A stretch of 64,000 nucleotides of DNA, taken from the NCBI GenBank assembly GCA_023055425.1, contig JALGPY010000003.1, positions 55,599,891 through 55,663,890 on the forward strand. The letters are read 5' to 3'. This DNA comes from Linanthus parryae (taxonomy: Eukaryota > Streptophyta > Magnoliopsida > Ericales > Polemoniaceae). The translations under genes and the position numbers were made by a program. Positions 10,863 through 21,406 of the stretch are shown piece after piece. The notes beneath the pieces were generated by a model, which ran no database searches, had not been told where the DNA came from, and saw nothing but the letters and a program-made list of their open reading frames with translations. Every line of letters starts with the position of its first letter. Positions within the stretch are counted from its first letter, which is position 1.

Positions 10863-11116
10863 GTAAAATACATTCAAAACTCAAATTCGTTCAATTCATC
10901 ATCTTCCTTCGTTGTTAATTGTTGATTGCAAGCAAGAGATCGTGTTTCACCGCACAGTTTTTCTACGATCTGGTGTTTTCCTCTGAATGTGTTTGTATTT
11001 CATCAAATATACAACTTGTTGGTTCTGTTTCTGGTTAAATCTCTTAAGGTTACGCTTTATGGATTATGCTTACGCTATCTCTCAATTTATTGCTCATCCT
11101 GCTTTTGACAGTCATG

Positions 11117-14100
11117 ATGAAGTTCGATACCAGTGGTCTTGAGTCCCATGGCTTGCTTGGAGGACCAAACTGCGATCTTTCCAATGAGTTATCAGCTGCC
11201 CCGTCTTTCGAGATTCCAAACACTACTGATCTTACTCAAGTGAGTTAGTTAATATAGTCCTTCAGAATCACCAATTGTGTGTTAGATAGAATTTATACTG
11301 AATGTCTAGGGTTTTTGCAGTTTGATAGCTTTCAGAAGGAAGCGGTACAGATGGTGAAGCCAGCAAAAGGAACAACCACTCTGGCTTTCATTTTCAAGGA
11401 GGGTGTCATGGTTGCCGCCGACTCTCGGGCTAGCATGGGGGGCTACATCTGTATGTTCTGTTGTGTTCATTGTTGTAATTGTTGCTAGGGTTTTCAGGAA
11501 TGTGCGGTGCTTACGTGTTTTGAAACTGTAATTGTTACAGCTTCACAATCTGTGAAGAAAATCATTGAAATTAATCCTTATATGCTTGGAACAATGGCTG
11601 GTGGAGCTGCTGACTGTCAATTCTGGCATAGAAATTTGGGTATTAAGGTGAGAGTCTTACACACTTATCTTTCGTATTCAAGTTAAAAGAGTTATTTATT
11701 TTGTTATTTGTGCCGGAATTTGATATATAGAAAGGTTCTATCTTTTCAAGAAATAGTTTTAGTGGTTGTCTGATGTCTGTGTGTGCTTGTTCTCAGAGTC
11801 TTAGTGGTTATTCGATGTTTGTGCATGTTTGTACTTCACCCTCTTGTATATGTTTGGCCATCTGTTATGAGTACGTTAAACCATGTAATTTTGTTCATTG
11901 ATTGATATGTTATATATTCGACCAAGCTTTTATTAACTCCCCTACGTCCGCATATATCTTTTTGTCCATAGCTTTGGAGGACTCTTCTACTATACTATTA
12001 CAGAAACATTTGAACTTCCCCACACTCCTACCTCTTAATCTTTCAATTGATAAATAACCCAGCCATAATGTAGGCACTTTCTCCTCTTCAAATAGGGTGG
12101 TAAAGAAAGATATGGATCTACTTTAAGGAACTCGCTCAAGGCCTTTGGAGGTATGCCTTTGATTAGGAGTGTGGGCGAATTTAGTTAGACAGATGGAAAG
12201 GTAGGCCCACATGTAGGGGCTAGAATGGATGTCAAATCCATAGGTGCTGAACCGGGGGTATCCGCTTCTCGAGTGCGGAGAGAAGTGCCTTCTAACTCTT
12301 CTTCCTACTCTTTTCTCTCCTTTGACTATTATATTCTCCGGTTAAGTCTTAGAGATTCAGAACTACTTTGAGAAGTCCTAATTTCTTTTGAAATTTTCTC
12401 CCCCATTAGGGTAGCTGCTGGATTTTTTCATATCAAACCAAAGGGATTGCTCCTTTCCTTTAGTTTAGAGCTAAGTTGTCCCGACGGAACAAGGGATTTA
12501 ATCGTGGAAGCAGAGAGAGTGCTGGTGATAGCAATGGGAATGGGGCCGAAAGTCTGAATCCTAATCCTTTTTTTTTTTGTTTTTTTGTTTTTTTGTTTTT
12601 TTGTTTTTTTTTTTTTTAAACTCATTTGCATAAAGCCCCTATTTTTCCTTGATTTTATTGGGCCCGGAACTCAGTGCGTCCATCTTTTCTTCTCATAAGC
12701 ATTTCCAGTCGTCACAACCTTGGCGTAGTAGCCCTTATCTTGTAGCTGCTGAGGGACAGTAATTGTGCAGTAGCAAAGCTCAAGTAATTGATTGCTGTCT
12801 ATCAGCAGTGCCTACAACCGCAGACTGGGCTCGGTTTTTGGTTTAGAGTGTTCAGGTGAATACAGAGATTCTAGCTCCTGTCCTTGGATCTTCTTTCTTA
12901 CGAAACATGCCTTCTTGCAGCTTCAATCAAATAGCTCTACTTTGCTGGCCTGGGTTCACTATACCCTTTTATCAGAACCTGGGACTCCTGAAGTGAAAAA
13001 GATTGAATCATCAGTTTCTTGAGTCATAGTTGTCAAATAGTAATTCAATTATGAAGCGAAATCTCACTTTGGAATCTTGAAGCATAACAATTCGGTAAAG
13101 TTAGTTTCTTACTAGTCAAAATACCCATTTAGACAGTGAGACTACTAGTAATTTAAGGTGATAATGCAATCATATAAACCATAGCATCCGAACATAAGTT
13201 TCATCCAAAACTAGTGCTCATAAAATAGATTAAGTTAACTGCTAAAGTTATACGCGGAAGTAGGCATGAAGAACTTCCAAATACATAAGTACCATGTAAA
13301 AACAATGACATTATTATGCTCTTCAAACTCCATCCTAAAGACTCCAAAATCATCCAAATTAAACTCAGTCCTTATCATCATCATCTAGCAAAAGTTACGA
13401 GATTAAGTTTGATGGCATTTAAGTTTCTTGGTCCAAGAAATAAGATTCAATGTATATCAGAATTTAAAAGGTTATAAGTTGGAAGTTTAAACTATGTTTG
13501 TTTGTGAACATGGCCTTTAAACAAACGTCACCTACTTTAAAGAGTAAACAAGAGAAAGGTCACTCTGTGAAAGCTCAAACAAGAGAAAGGTCACTCTGTG
13601 AATCCACGGTGAAGGACGAGGAACAATCAGAGAAGGTCCAGAAGTGCACCAGATGATGTTCTTGAAGAATCGAAGGAAGTGCGGAGCTTTAGACTCCAAA
13701 AGCCTTTAGAGTTGTTAATTAAGGTGCAGTGCAGATTGAGGAAATTTAAAGAAAAGAGACGTAACTGGGTTTGAAAAATTAACTCTTCGACCGATTCGCG
13801 ATTCAGCGATTCGATTCACGATTCAGTGACACGATTCTGCTACACTTTCGATTCTATGTACGATTCTGAATCGTTTGACTCGAATGGAATTGTACGATAC
13901 GAATTGCCCGATTTTGACAACTATGCCTCGTGCCATTCCATTTGGGGAGTCTTGATCTTAAGATGGATTTTCCTGACTGTCCTGTCACGGCCTCTTATGA
14001 TTATATAAAAGAAGGGTGGAATCTATTACACGCTTTGAATGAGTTACCTACATTCTAGGCGTCTTCCTTTTTCCTTTAGTGAAGGTAGAAATCTGTCGGA

Positions 14101-17100
14101 TAAAACCACCACCTTTTTTCTTCTTTCAACTGAACTAGCAGTAGTTGGAGCTATGTGATGCAGAAAGAATCAAATAGAAAGTAACCAAGATAGGGGAAAT
14201 GATTATTTCAATAAGGAATTAAATAAGAAGTCGGGAGTCTTGAGAATGATGATGAATGAATCAAGGAGAAATTAACCTCAGACCAACACAGTAGAGCTCT
14301 TTTCAAGCCTGGAAGAGTAGGTATATTCTTAACTTCCAACGTTACGGAGTATAGTTCTTTTCAAGCGGGGGATTATGACGAGGAACAGGGAAGGAATCAT
14401 TTGAAATAAGGTAGGAATAAAAGAAAAATCCGCAAATTTTGGGTTTGAATTAGGATTTTATACTTTATCCACGATTTCAGGCTTGATTTAGGATTCTGGA
14501 TTTTATTTATGGTTATAGGATGAATTAGCATTATTTAGTTTCAATTGCTAGACTCATTGATGATGTTAAGAGTTCTCACTATAAATGTGGAGGGTACTAA
14601 ATGATATAAAGCAGCTTGATTATGTGAATAAAACTTTTGAATGATTGAGATATTGAGCTGTGATTGCTTGTATTTACGAACCCTTGGTGATTCAGTTTGT
14701 AGTTCATTTGTGTTCCCGGTGTATCCTGCATCACTAGGGCTGCTGTCGGGTCTCTCTTCGACCCAGCCTTGCAGTTTGCCTGGTCATACATCATTGCCCT
14801 TGATTGATTGCATGGGAAGAACTGCTCGGAGCAGATACTACTATACCATATTTCTTAGATCTAGACCGTTATGTGAACTACGAAAGAAATATTCTCTAGC
14901 ACCCAAATTTTCTATCAATAGCACCTAACCTATGCAGAAGAGATGAAGGTAAAAAAATAGCAGTTACAGATGACAGTGCTGCCCGCTTGAAAAGAGGTCC
15001 CTCTACCCAGAACTTCAGTCTCTGATTCCCATTCGCCAAACTCGAACTTTGAAAGAAGAGTATCTTGAGAGTAGGAAAATCGCTAGATTTGTTGACCAAA
15101 TCTACCTTTGAAGTATAGAACATTTCTGCCCGTGCATATCTGATATTCACTTCATGAACACATGCATATTAGAAAGAGAAAGAAGATTGTAGTTTGTAAA
15201 TGTTGTTGCTCTTTTTTTTTACCAGTTTGTACAATAACATGCTGTGAGCCTTGCAACATATCTGTTTTACATTAAAGTCGAGTTTTATCTTTTGCAAATT
15301 ACTAAATTTTGCAAGTAACATATACTTTGCTAATCCTGTAACTTATCCTTTCTTTTGTCTCATACTACTTCAATGCAATGCCCGACGGTTCTTCAGAAGC
15401 TCCAAAATTAGTTATTGAACATTATATGATAAAAAAGCTATTGCCAGGTAAAGAAATAACGGAATCTGTATATTGAAGTAACACCAAGCTATCTCATTTC
15501 AGAATTACGAAGTTTGCATATATTCTGACAATCTGACCTATATGATGACAACTAGTCTAGTGAATGTAGTTTCCCCTTAGACGATAGATCCTTAAGTCAA
15601 GTGGTGGGAATCGGTGATACAGGAAAACTTGTATGCTAAACCCAAGCATGCAGCATACCTTTTTTACTCCTGAATACCTTTATCTTCCCTATGCATGTTC
15701 CTCATTACAACCATCAAAAGCCTTCTGACTTGATCATTTGAGGCACTGTGTAGATAGGGAGAGAAGAGGGGGAGAGAGAAATAAGGAGAAGGAATGCATC
15801 TTATTATATCCGTGTAATTAGAATGTAAACACATCTCATCTGTAATTGTTTTTCTCTTACCTTTATCGCAGAAAATGAGCCGTATTAAGCAGTGAGCTTA
15901 TAGATTCATTCAAAACAGTCGTAGTTCAGAAAAATATTAGAGGGAATTGGAAAATGATGCTTCCAGTACTCTACCTCCCGTTATCTAATCCAAATCTCTG
16001 TTTAGGGTCTCATATCCTATCTACTATGAGCTGATGCATGCACTGTCCTCACTTTTCTCTCTCTTGGTTTACATTGGTGTTCTTCAACTACCTTAATTGT
16101 TCTGAATGCATCTTGTGGTGCCGGTTTATTAGATACGAGGGCTTAACTGTATTGTTGATATTCTGGCAACAGGTAACATACTGGAGTGTGAATAATATTT
16201 TATACAGTAAGATGTTGCTGCTGGGTGCATCTGATTAACAGAAACATGCTATTTTCATGCACAAGCAACATGTTATCATATCTGTTTGTAGTAGTTTTAC
16301 TTCATTGTGATTACTGACATCTAATCATGCTTCATATGCCCGGGTATACTGGCAATGCTAATAATATGCTTTACTTGTTGACAGTGCCGTCTCCATGAGC
16401 TTGCAAACAAACGCAGAATTTCAGTTACAGGGGCCTCAAAGCTTCTAGCAAACATTCTTTACAACTACCGTGGAATGGGGTTGTCTGTAGGAACTATGAT
16501 TGCTGGTTGGGATGAAACTGTAAGCAGAACTGATGAAAAATTTCCAATTTATTAATGCTTGTCTTGTTAGCGTAATTTGTTTAATCGGGTCTCTTATGCA
16601 GTAGTCACTCTTTTTTCTTGTAGGGTCCCGGTCTGTATTATGTGGACAGTGAAGGAGGACGTCTAAAAGGAAATAGATTCTCTGTTGGATCTGGTTCACC
16701 CTATGCTTATGGAGTGCTGGACAACGGGTGAGTTGTCTAATTCCCTCTCCTCTAGATAGTGTCATGTCCTTTCCTTTCACCGGTTACCACAAATTCATTA
16801 TGTTCGTTGCTTTAAACCTATACTGTTGCACTTTTTAGAAATACCATGACTGGTGGTCAGAATAGCCAGAATACATCTTGTAAAACTTGGCATGTAACGC
16901 ACAGCAAAAAATTTCATCGCAAAAACAATAAATGTTATTGCTAATTGTCTTGCTGGTGTGATGCTTAGACATGTTGTGTGTTGAGGAGTTTTTCCGTGTC
17001 TAAGCGCTTAATGTGTCTCTGGTAGGTACCGTTATGATATGTCTGTGGAAGAAGCTGCAGAGTTGGCTAGGCGTGCAATCTATCATGCAACATTCCGAGA

Positions 17101-17338
17101 TGGAGCTAGTGGTGGTGTCGCTAGTGGTATGTTCTCTCTCTCTCTCTCTCTCTCAAACGATTATGTCCACGCCTTTTGCTAGGTCTCTTATCTAAATTTT
17201 GATTTATTGTTTTCTGTAGTATATTATGTGGGAGCGAACGGGTGGAAGAAGCTATCCGGTGATGATGTTTCAGAGCTGCACTACAGCTACTATCCGGCTG
17301 AGCCAGCAGTTGTGGAACAGGAGATGGTTGAGACATAG
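11117..17338 (+). CDS. PBE1: 20S proteasome subunit beta type-5 (PBE family), spliced
   Basis: Coding exons, all with GT-AG introns: 11117-11239, 11321-11450, 11541-11647, 16385-16519, 16624-16727, 17026-17126 and 17220-17338 (stop TAG). They total 819 nt, or 272 residues, matching the usual plant length of about 274. The protein is the chymotrypsin-like catalytic subunit of the 20S core. A 58-residue propeptide ends KPAKG, giving nucleophile Thr59 (mature Thr1). The catalytic partners are Asp75 (Asp17) and Lys91 (Lys33). [31 protein letters not shown] and [25 protein letters not shown] are all family hallmarks. I chose the second of two tandem ATGs (11114, 11117) because family members begin MK.DTSGLE. 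No lesions are seen. PBE1 and PBE2 paralogues cannot be told apart here. Confidence 0.97.
12568..12617. repeat. T-rich low-complexity tract with G interruptions
   Basis: This is about 50 bp of T with single G every 8 or so bases, inside the large PBE intron. On the minus strand it gives a spurious Lys-rich ORF. It could be the tail of a retroposed sequence, but no flanking target duplication was identified. Confidence 0.7.
13025..13925. mobile_element. Small non-autonomous DNA transposon (13-bp terminal inverted repeats)
   Basis: CATAGTTGTCAAA at 13025-13037 is the exact reverse complement of the 13 bases at 13913-13925, giving a 901-bp unit. The right subterminal region is packed with GATTCG/GAATCG motifs. 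A 26-bp direct duplication (AAACAAGAGAAAGGTCACTC...) lies at 13546-13571 and 13577-13602. It has no transposase ORF and no clear target duplication, so the superfamily is not assigned (hAT- or Mutator-like are possible). Confidence 0.55.
17133..17154. repeat. (TC)n microsatellite in PBE intron
   Basis: About 11 TC dinucleotides lie just after the donor site of the penultimate coding exon (GTATGT at 17127). Confidence 0.9.
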
Positions 17339-18229
17339 ACAGCTATGTAGAAGACCGCGTGCTCTGTTGTTCCTTTTGTAATTTCCTCATCCTTAAGTGT
17401 TAGTGGTTCTTTGATCAGCTCTTCCAACATCCTTGTTTCCAGAGAGTCAGAAAGCAAAACTTTCTTCCTTGTCATGACATTGTTGCTCGTATGAGACTTG
17501 TTAGCAGTACTGTACTGATTGTTTTGGAACTTCTCAATGTTATGAATGCGTTACAGCCTTTGTTATGTTTGTTTTCTCCTAAATATTTCCTTTGTGATAA
17601 TTGTTAAGGAATTCACTGCAATGATAGTTGTGAGCATATAGTGTCTTTTGACCATGGGAAGCTTAGTCTAGTGCTCTCTCTATCTCTCTCTAGGTAACCC
17701 ACAATTATCAGCAACTGTGTTTACAGCCCAAAGCTTTCAGCCCCACTTGCCTAACAAGAAGATTATCATTCTTATGCTAAGAGTCTTGGGGACTCGAGAA
17801 AAGTGACAAGAACTAATGCCTTTCCATAAGTATAAAAAACTTCTGACCACCCCAGATCATTCTCGCAATCTTCTCTTCCAAGGATCACTCCCAATTCCAA
17901 TTATATGAGTAAAATTCTCACTCTACCCTAGGTTAAATATCCTACGTTAGAGTGAAACACGGGCAGGTAATTACAGACACTCTTGCTCATGTACTTGTCG
18001 CTCACCTCTCTTGGTTTTCTCTTGTTCTAATTGTTTTCATGATACCATCTGTTGCTCCTGGAGTAAAAATCTCACCAGGTGTGTCTTCCCTATTAGGTTG
18101 TTTAAAGAGTGTTTTGTAATTTATTATTTTACCTGCGAAAACTAAAAATACAAGGAATGTTAATGAAATTAAGGTATTCGATAGTGCCTGCCTGGGGATC
18201 CTTGTTAAAATTTGAGGATATACCTATGG
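17339..18229 (+). other. PBE 3' UTR and downstream spacer
   Basis: The stretch between the PBE stop codon and the target duplication of element E is AT-rich and has no recognised ORF. The transcript end presumably lies in the first few hundred bases, but no strong polyadenylation signal is clear. Confidence 0.4.
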
Positions 18230-18234
18230 GGTAG

Positions 18235-18679
18235 TGAAGGACGAACATGATCTATCACATACAAATCTACAACATGAATTATAGCGGAAGATTCATGTGT
18301 TTACCTTGTCTTCCTTAGCTCCTATGCACAGCGGATGATCGTAGGATGCTTGCTTTCACGTGCTCTTCTCGCTCCCACAGTCTGGCTCGAATCATTAGGA
18401 CGAAAGCTCTAATCCACACCAAGTTCCACCAATGGAGGCTAGTTAGAGAGAGAGTCTAGGGTTTATTGTATTATGATCAGCACATGATCTCCACAGTAGT
18501 GTGTATAAAATAATAGGAGGCTGTCTCCTTATATAGACCGACTTATACCCAATTGCAACATTACCCCTTAGGGTTTGTCCTTGCTACTAACCCCATAAGG
18601 TTTGAGCTTGTCTCACCTAAACCCATAAGTTTAGGATAATTGCATTGTGCACCCCACATGGGCGCACATAATGCTAACA
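18235..18679 (-). repeat. 3' LTR of copia E
   Basis: Plus-strand ends are TGAAGGACG...GCTAACA, so on the element strand it begins TGTTAGC. The adjoining minus-strand sequence GAGTGGAAGA (just right of 18679) is the expected polypurine tract. It pairs with 40801-41245. Confidence 0.93.
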
Positions 18680-20097
18680 TCTTCCACTCGCACAGTGGGG
18701 TTGCACAAATACAGTAGGTCTAGTCTCCCTCAATCTCCAACTATTATCATCTGCCAAAGTGTTATGTGGCCTTGGTGTGTGACTGTGAGAGAACCTGCAT
18801 TTCGGGAGTTCCATACTCTAAACTCATACGAGACGAGCTAGCAGCAGGCGCACTCAACCTCAAGTAATAATGCAATACGTATATATATATCTCTCGTATC
18901 CCCCAGATTCTGTCTATTGTCATCTCGTAGACCATGAGCACCTACCTTGTCCCGAAGGTCGTGCATCAATGAGTCTACATCTCCTTTATTACATTCATAT
19001 CCTGCATGATCCCATAAGATCTTGTAGGTGGGCCCAATGAATATGATAGAGAGCGATGCAATTGGAATTTTCCTTTCCATCCATTGTCGCTTTGATTCGG
19101 AGTCAACTGCTTTCCTAGCAATGTCCTGGTAGGCCGAATCATTCATAGCCGTGAGGTGTTAGCTAAAGTAGCACCACCGAACCGTCTCTCCCCGACATGG
19201 ATAAAAGTACTAAGGGTATACAGTGTCAATCATTCTTATATGATCGACGAGGCTCACACGACGAGGAATCTCAGGGACTAGTTCTACTCGCCACCTCATG
19301 TCACTCATCAGCACGCGTTATCTCATAATTGTGCGCCATAGTGTTTGGACTCTATCAGAGCACATGTCCTATCCCATATGGACCACTATACAGATGTAAG
19401 TCCAACAGCCCATATGACTATTAACCCGAGTACTGAGTGTTGCACATATGCAATCGAAATCAGTTCTCTCATCTGGCTTTTTCTACGCAGACTATACATG
19501 GTTCGGGGTAGTAACCATGTTCGAATGGCCATAAACCAATCTCACCTTGGAACTTATTCCAATGCGACAAATGAATCCGTCTGACAGGGTCTTGCACTAT
19601 TGATTCATGTCCAGCTCTTGTCATAGGCCATGCGCCTCATATGACAGGAGTCATCATATCATAGGCTTCTAGCGCTTATCGGGATTCTGTCTCATCTTCT
19701 ACTCACCTGGACTATCCAAGATATCGTAAAGGCGGTTGCTCGTGTGAGAGAGTCAACCTAGTGTCCGCGCGACATGTTCTATGCTAGTACATGATATGTA
19801 AACGTATCATACACGTATCGAAACAACATGTAGCATAACAAATCCAATTAAAATCCAATTATCAATGTCTCATATGCTCATCAATCATATTTCCAGTGAT
19901 CGACTACCGAGTCCCAATTTTCTAAAACAATCCACAAAGACGACTCTTATGTGGTTTAGGAATGGGAGGTGCCTACATTATTGGCCCGTAGTCGACCTAC
20001 TCCAAGATTACTCTTCAGGTAGTTAGTTCACCTTTTGTGAAATCAGTACCTCTTTCTATATGTTTGGCCTTATCAAAGTACTGTAGCCGTACGCTAG
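18680..20097 (-). pseudogene. Copia E 3' internal region with RNase H tail remnant
   Basis: On the minus strand, from about 20090 down, fragments resembling the end of copia RNase H are readable (KHIERGTDFTKGEL-like and a degraded DPFTK-like part), followed by about 1.2 kb with no recognisable protein. The right limit is the insertion point of Tat element A (target duplication GCTAG 20093-20097). The ORFs 18838-19146 (minus) and 19345-19584 (plus) have no recognisable domain. Confidence 0.55.
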
Positions 20098-20723
20098 TGT
20101 GCACAAGAGATTCCGGCAGGGAGACCTCCGTGTACACCGTACGTAGTGGATCAGGGATCGCACAGGAAGAATAGGGGTGTGTGTAGGGAGAGAGTAAGTC
20201 AGTAGCAATGTCTGAGAGAGAGACAGAGGTTGGGCAGAGCTTCCGCGTATGGCAGTGTGTCCTCCTTTGTATGGAAAGGTTAACGATATATATATACTAG
20301 AGAACATGACCGTTGTAGTGTGGTTAATGCGCCCATTAATGGCGGCTTAATTAGCTTAACCATAACGACACGTTCGTCCGAGTATATAGGAACCGTTAGA
20401 GCACGTGGTGCGCGAGTACCGGAACCGTTACGAGGTTGACCGGGTTTGACCGGATTGACCGGGTTTATGGAGCTCGTGCCATAAATCTCTCAAAACAGTT
20501 ACTAAAGGTCGCGCGCGGGCTTGGCTCGCACGCGACAGGGCTTACTCTAGCCTCCAGACCACAAAGTCCCTACAAGTCCCGTGCAGTGGTATGCGAGGGC
20601 TCTGTCTCGCAGCCCCCACATGGATCAGCTCGGCTGGTGATCCTGTGTGTGTGGAGCACAATATGGTGTGCTGGATGGTTGCCACGTGGCCTAGATCTGC
20701 CATGTCATAAAGCAGTATCTACA
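20098..20723 (-). repeat. 3' LTR of Tat element A
   Basis: 626 bp, TGTGCACAAG...AGTATCTACA on the plus strand. Compared with 34815-35440 I find three substitutions and no indels. It contains TATATATATA near 20286 and CACGTG motifs in GCCACGTGGC and GCACGTGG. Confidence 0.95.
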
Positions 20724-20738
20724 TTAGCCCCCTTTCTG
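20724..20738 (-). other. Polypurine tract of Tat element A
   Basis: The minus-strand GCAGAAAGGGGGCTAA ends at the 3' LTR terminus TGTAGATA. The same tract is at 60701-60714 in element B. Confidence 0.75.
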
Positions 20739-20874
20739 CGCGTGAAGGCTCATAGCTGTATAGGCTTCCATGCGCGGAAACCAACATGCGCGTCATCGCC
20801 ACGCACCAATTCAAATACGGGTAGGTTCAGCCCCCGTGCGTGTCATTATGACCTAAAACCCCTAGAGTCGTGCC

Positions 20875-20995
20875 GTCTGACCTTTAGGGTTTTAGGCGTG
20901 ACGTCAGCCCGTCCTGTGATTGCGCGACACGACGGTGACGGTTGCGATTCGACTACTGAAGGGACGCAACCCTTCATTCTTCTGGATAAATACCT
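20875..20995 (+). promoter_or_regulatory. Candidate promoter of the antisense PMD gene (element A)
   Basis: On the plus strand are a telobox-like TTTAGGGTTT (20883-20892), the palindrome TGACGTCA (20899-20906, a bZIP/TGA-factor site) and, about 80 bp on, the TATA-like GGATAAATACC (20984-20994). All three recur in element B at the mirrored place. A pyrimidine-rich acceptor ends in CCCTTTCGCAG (21404) directly before the start codon. That suggests a 5' UTR intron whose donor may be AAG|GTTGGC near 21150. Function is inferred from motif order only. Confidence 0.5.
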
Positions 20996-21406
20996 TGTAT
21001 CCCATTATTGCAAAGCATCACTTCTTTCTCTTTAAAGTGAATGGTACCCGGAGATCTTCGAGAGCAGATCCAGATAATCAATCACCAGTTCAGAACTGCA
21101 AATCGTATCCTCCAATTGTGTATATCCAAGCAAGCTTCAAGGAAACAAGGTTGGCCTCGTTTACTTTTGATTTAAAGTACCAGTGTTTGCCTTGAATTGC
21201 GTTGAATCTGTAAATCCATGAAATTTGCGAAGAGGTTTTTGATCTTTGAACCCGCTTCGTTCTAATCTTTCAACAATATCAACTCCCCAATTTCTGAAAT
21301 CGGCACCGGAACTGTTTGCTTTGGTTTGCATAGATCTCAAATTCCAAAATTCAAACTGAAGTGTGGTGTGGTATTTCTCCCCCCCTTTTCTTGCCCTTTC
21401 GCAGGA

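Larger units (their letters stand above)
11648..16384 (+). other. Oversized intron between PBE exons 4 and 5
   Basis: The intron runs from GTGAGA at 11648 to TTGACAG at 16384, 4,737 bp; the other introns here are 81-300 bp. It contains a T-rich tract (12568-12617) and an element with terminal inverted repeats (13025-13925). The rest is AT-rich sequence in which I recognise no gene. Short ORFs (for example 14641-14928 plus and 14896-15150 minus) show no recognisable domain. Confidence 0.85.

Noticed and set aside
12428..12631. Lys-rich ORF (minus) in the PBE intron
   Set aside because: Product of the T-rich tract; no conserved domain.
20436..21035. 199-residue ORF across the 3' LTR and downstream sequence of element A
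   Set aside because: Crosses the LTR boundary and the proposed promoter of the antisense gene; no domain. In B the equivalent frame is shorter (60310-60852).
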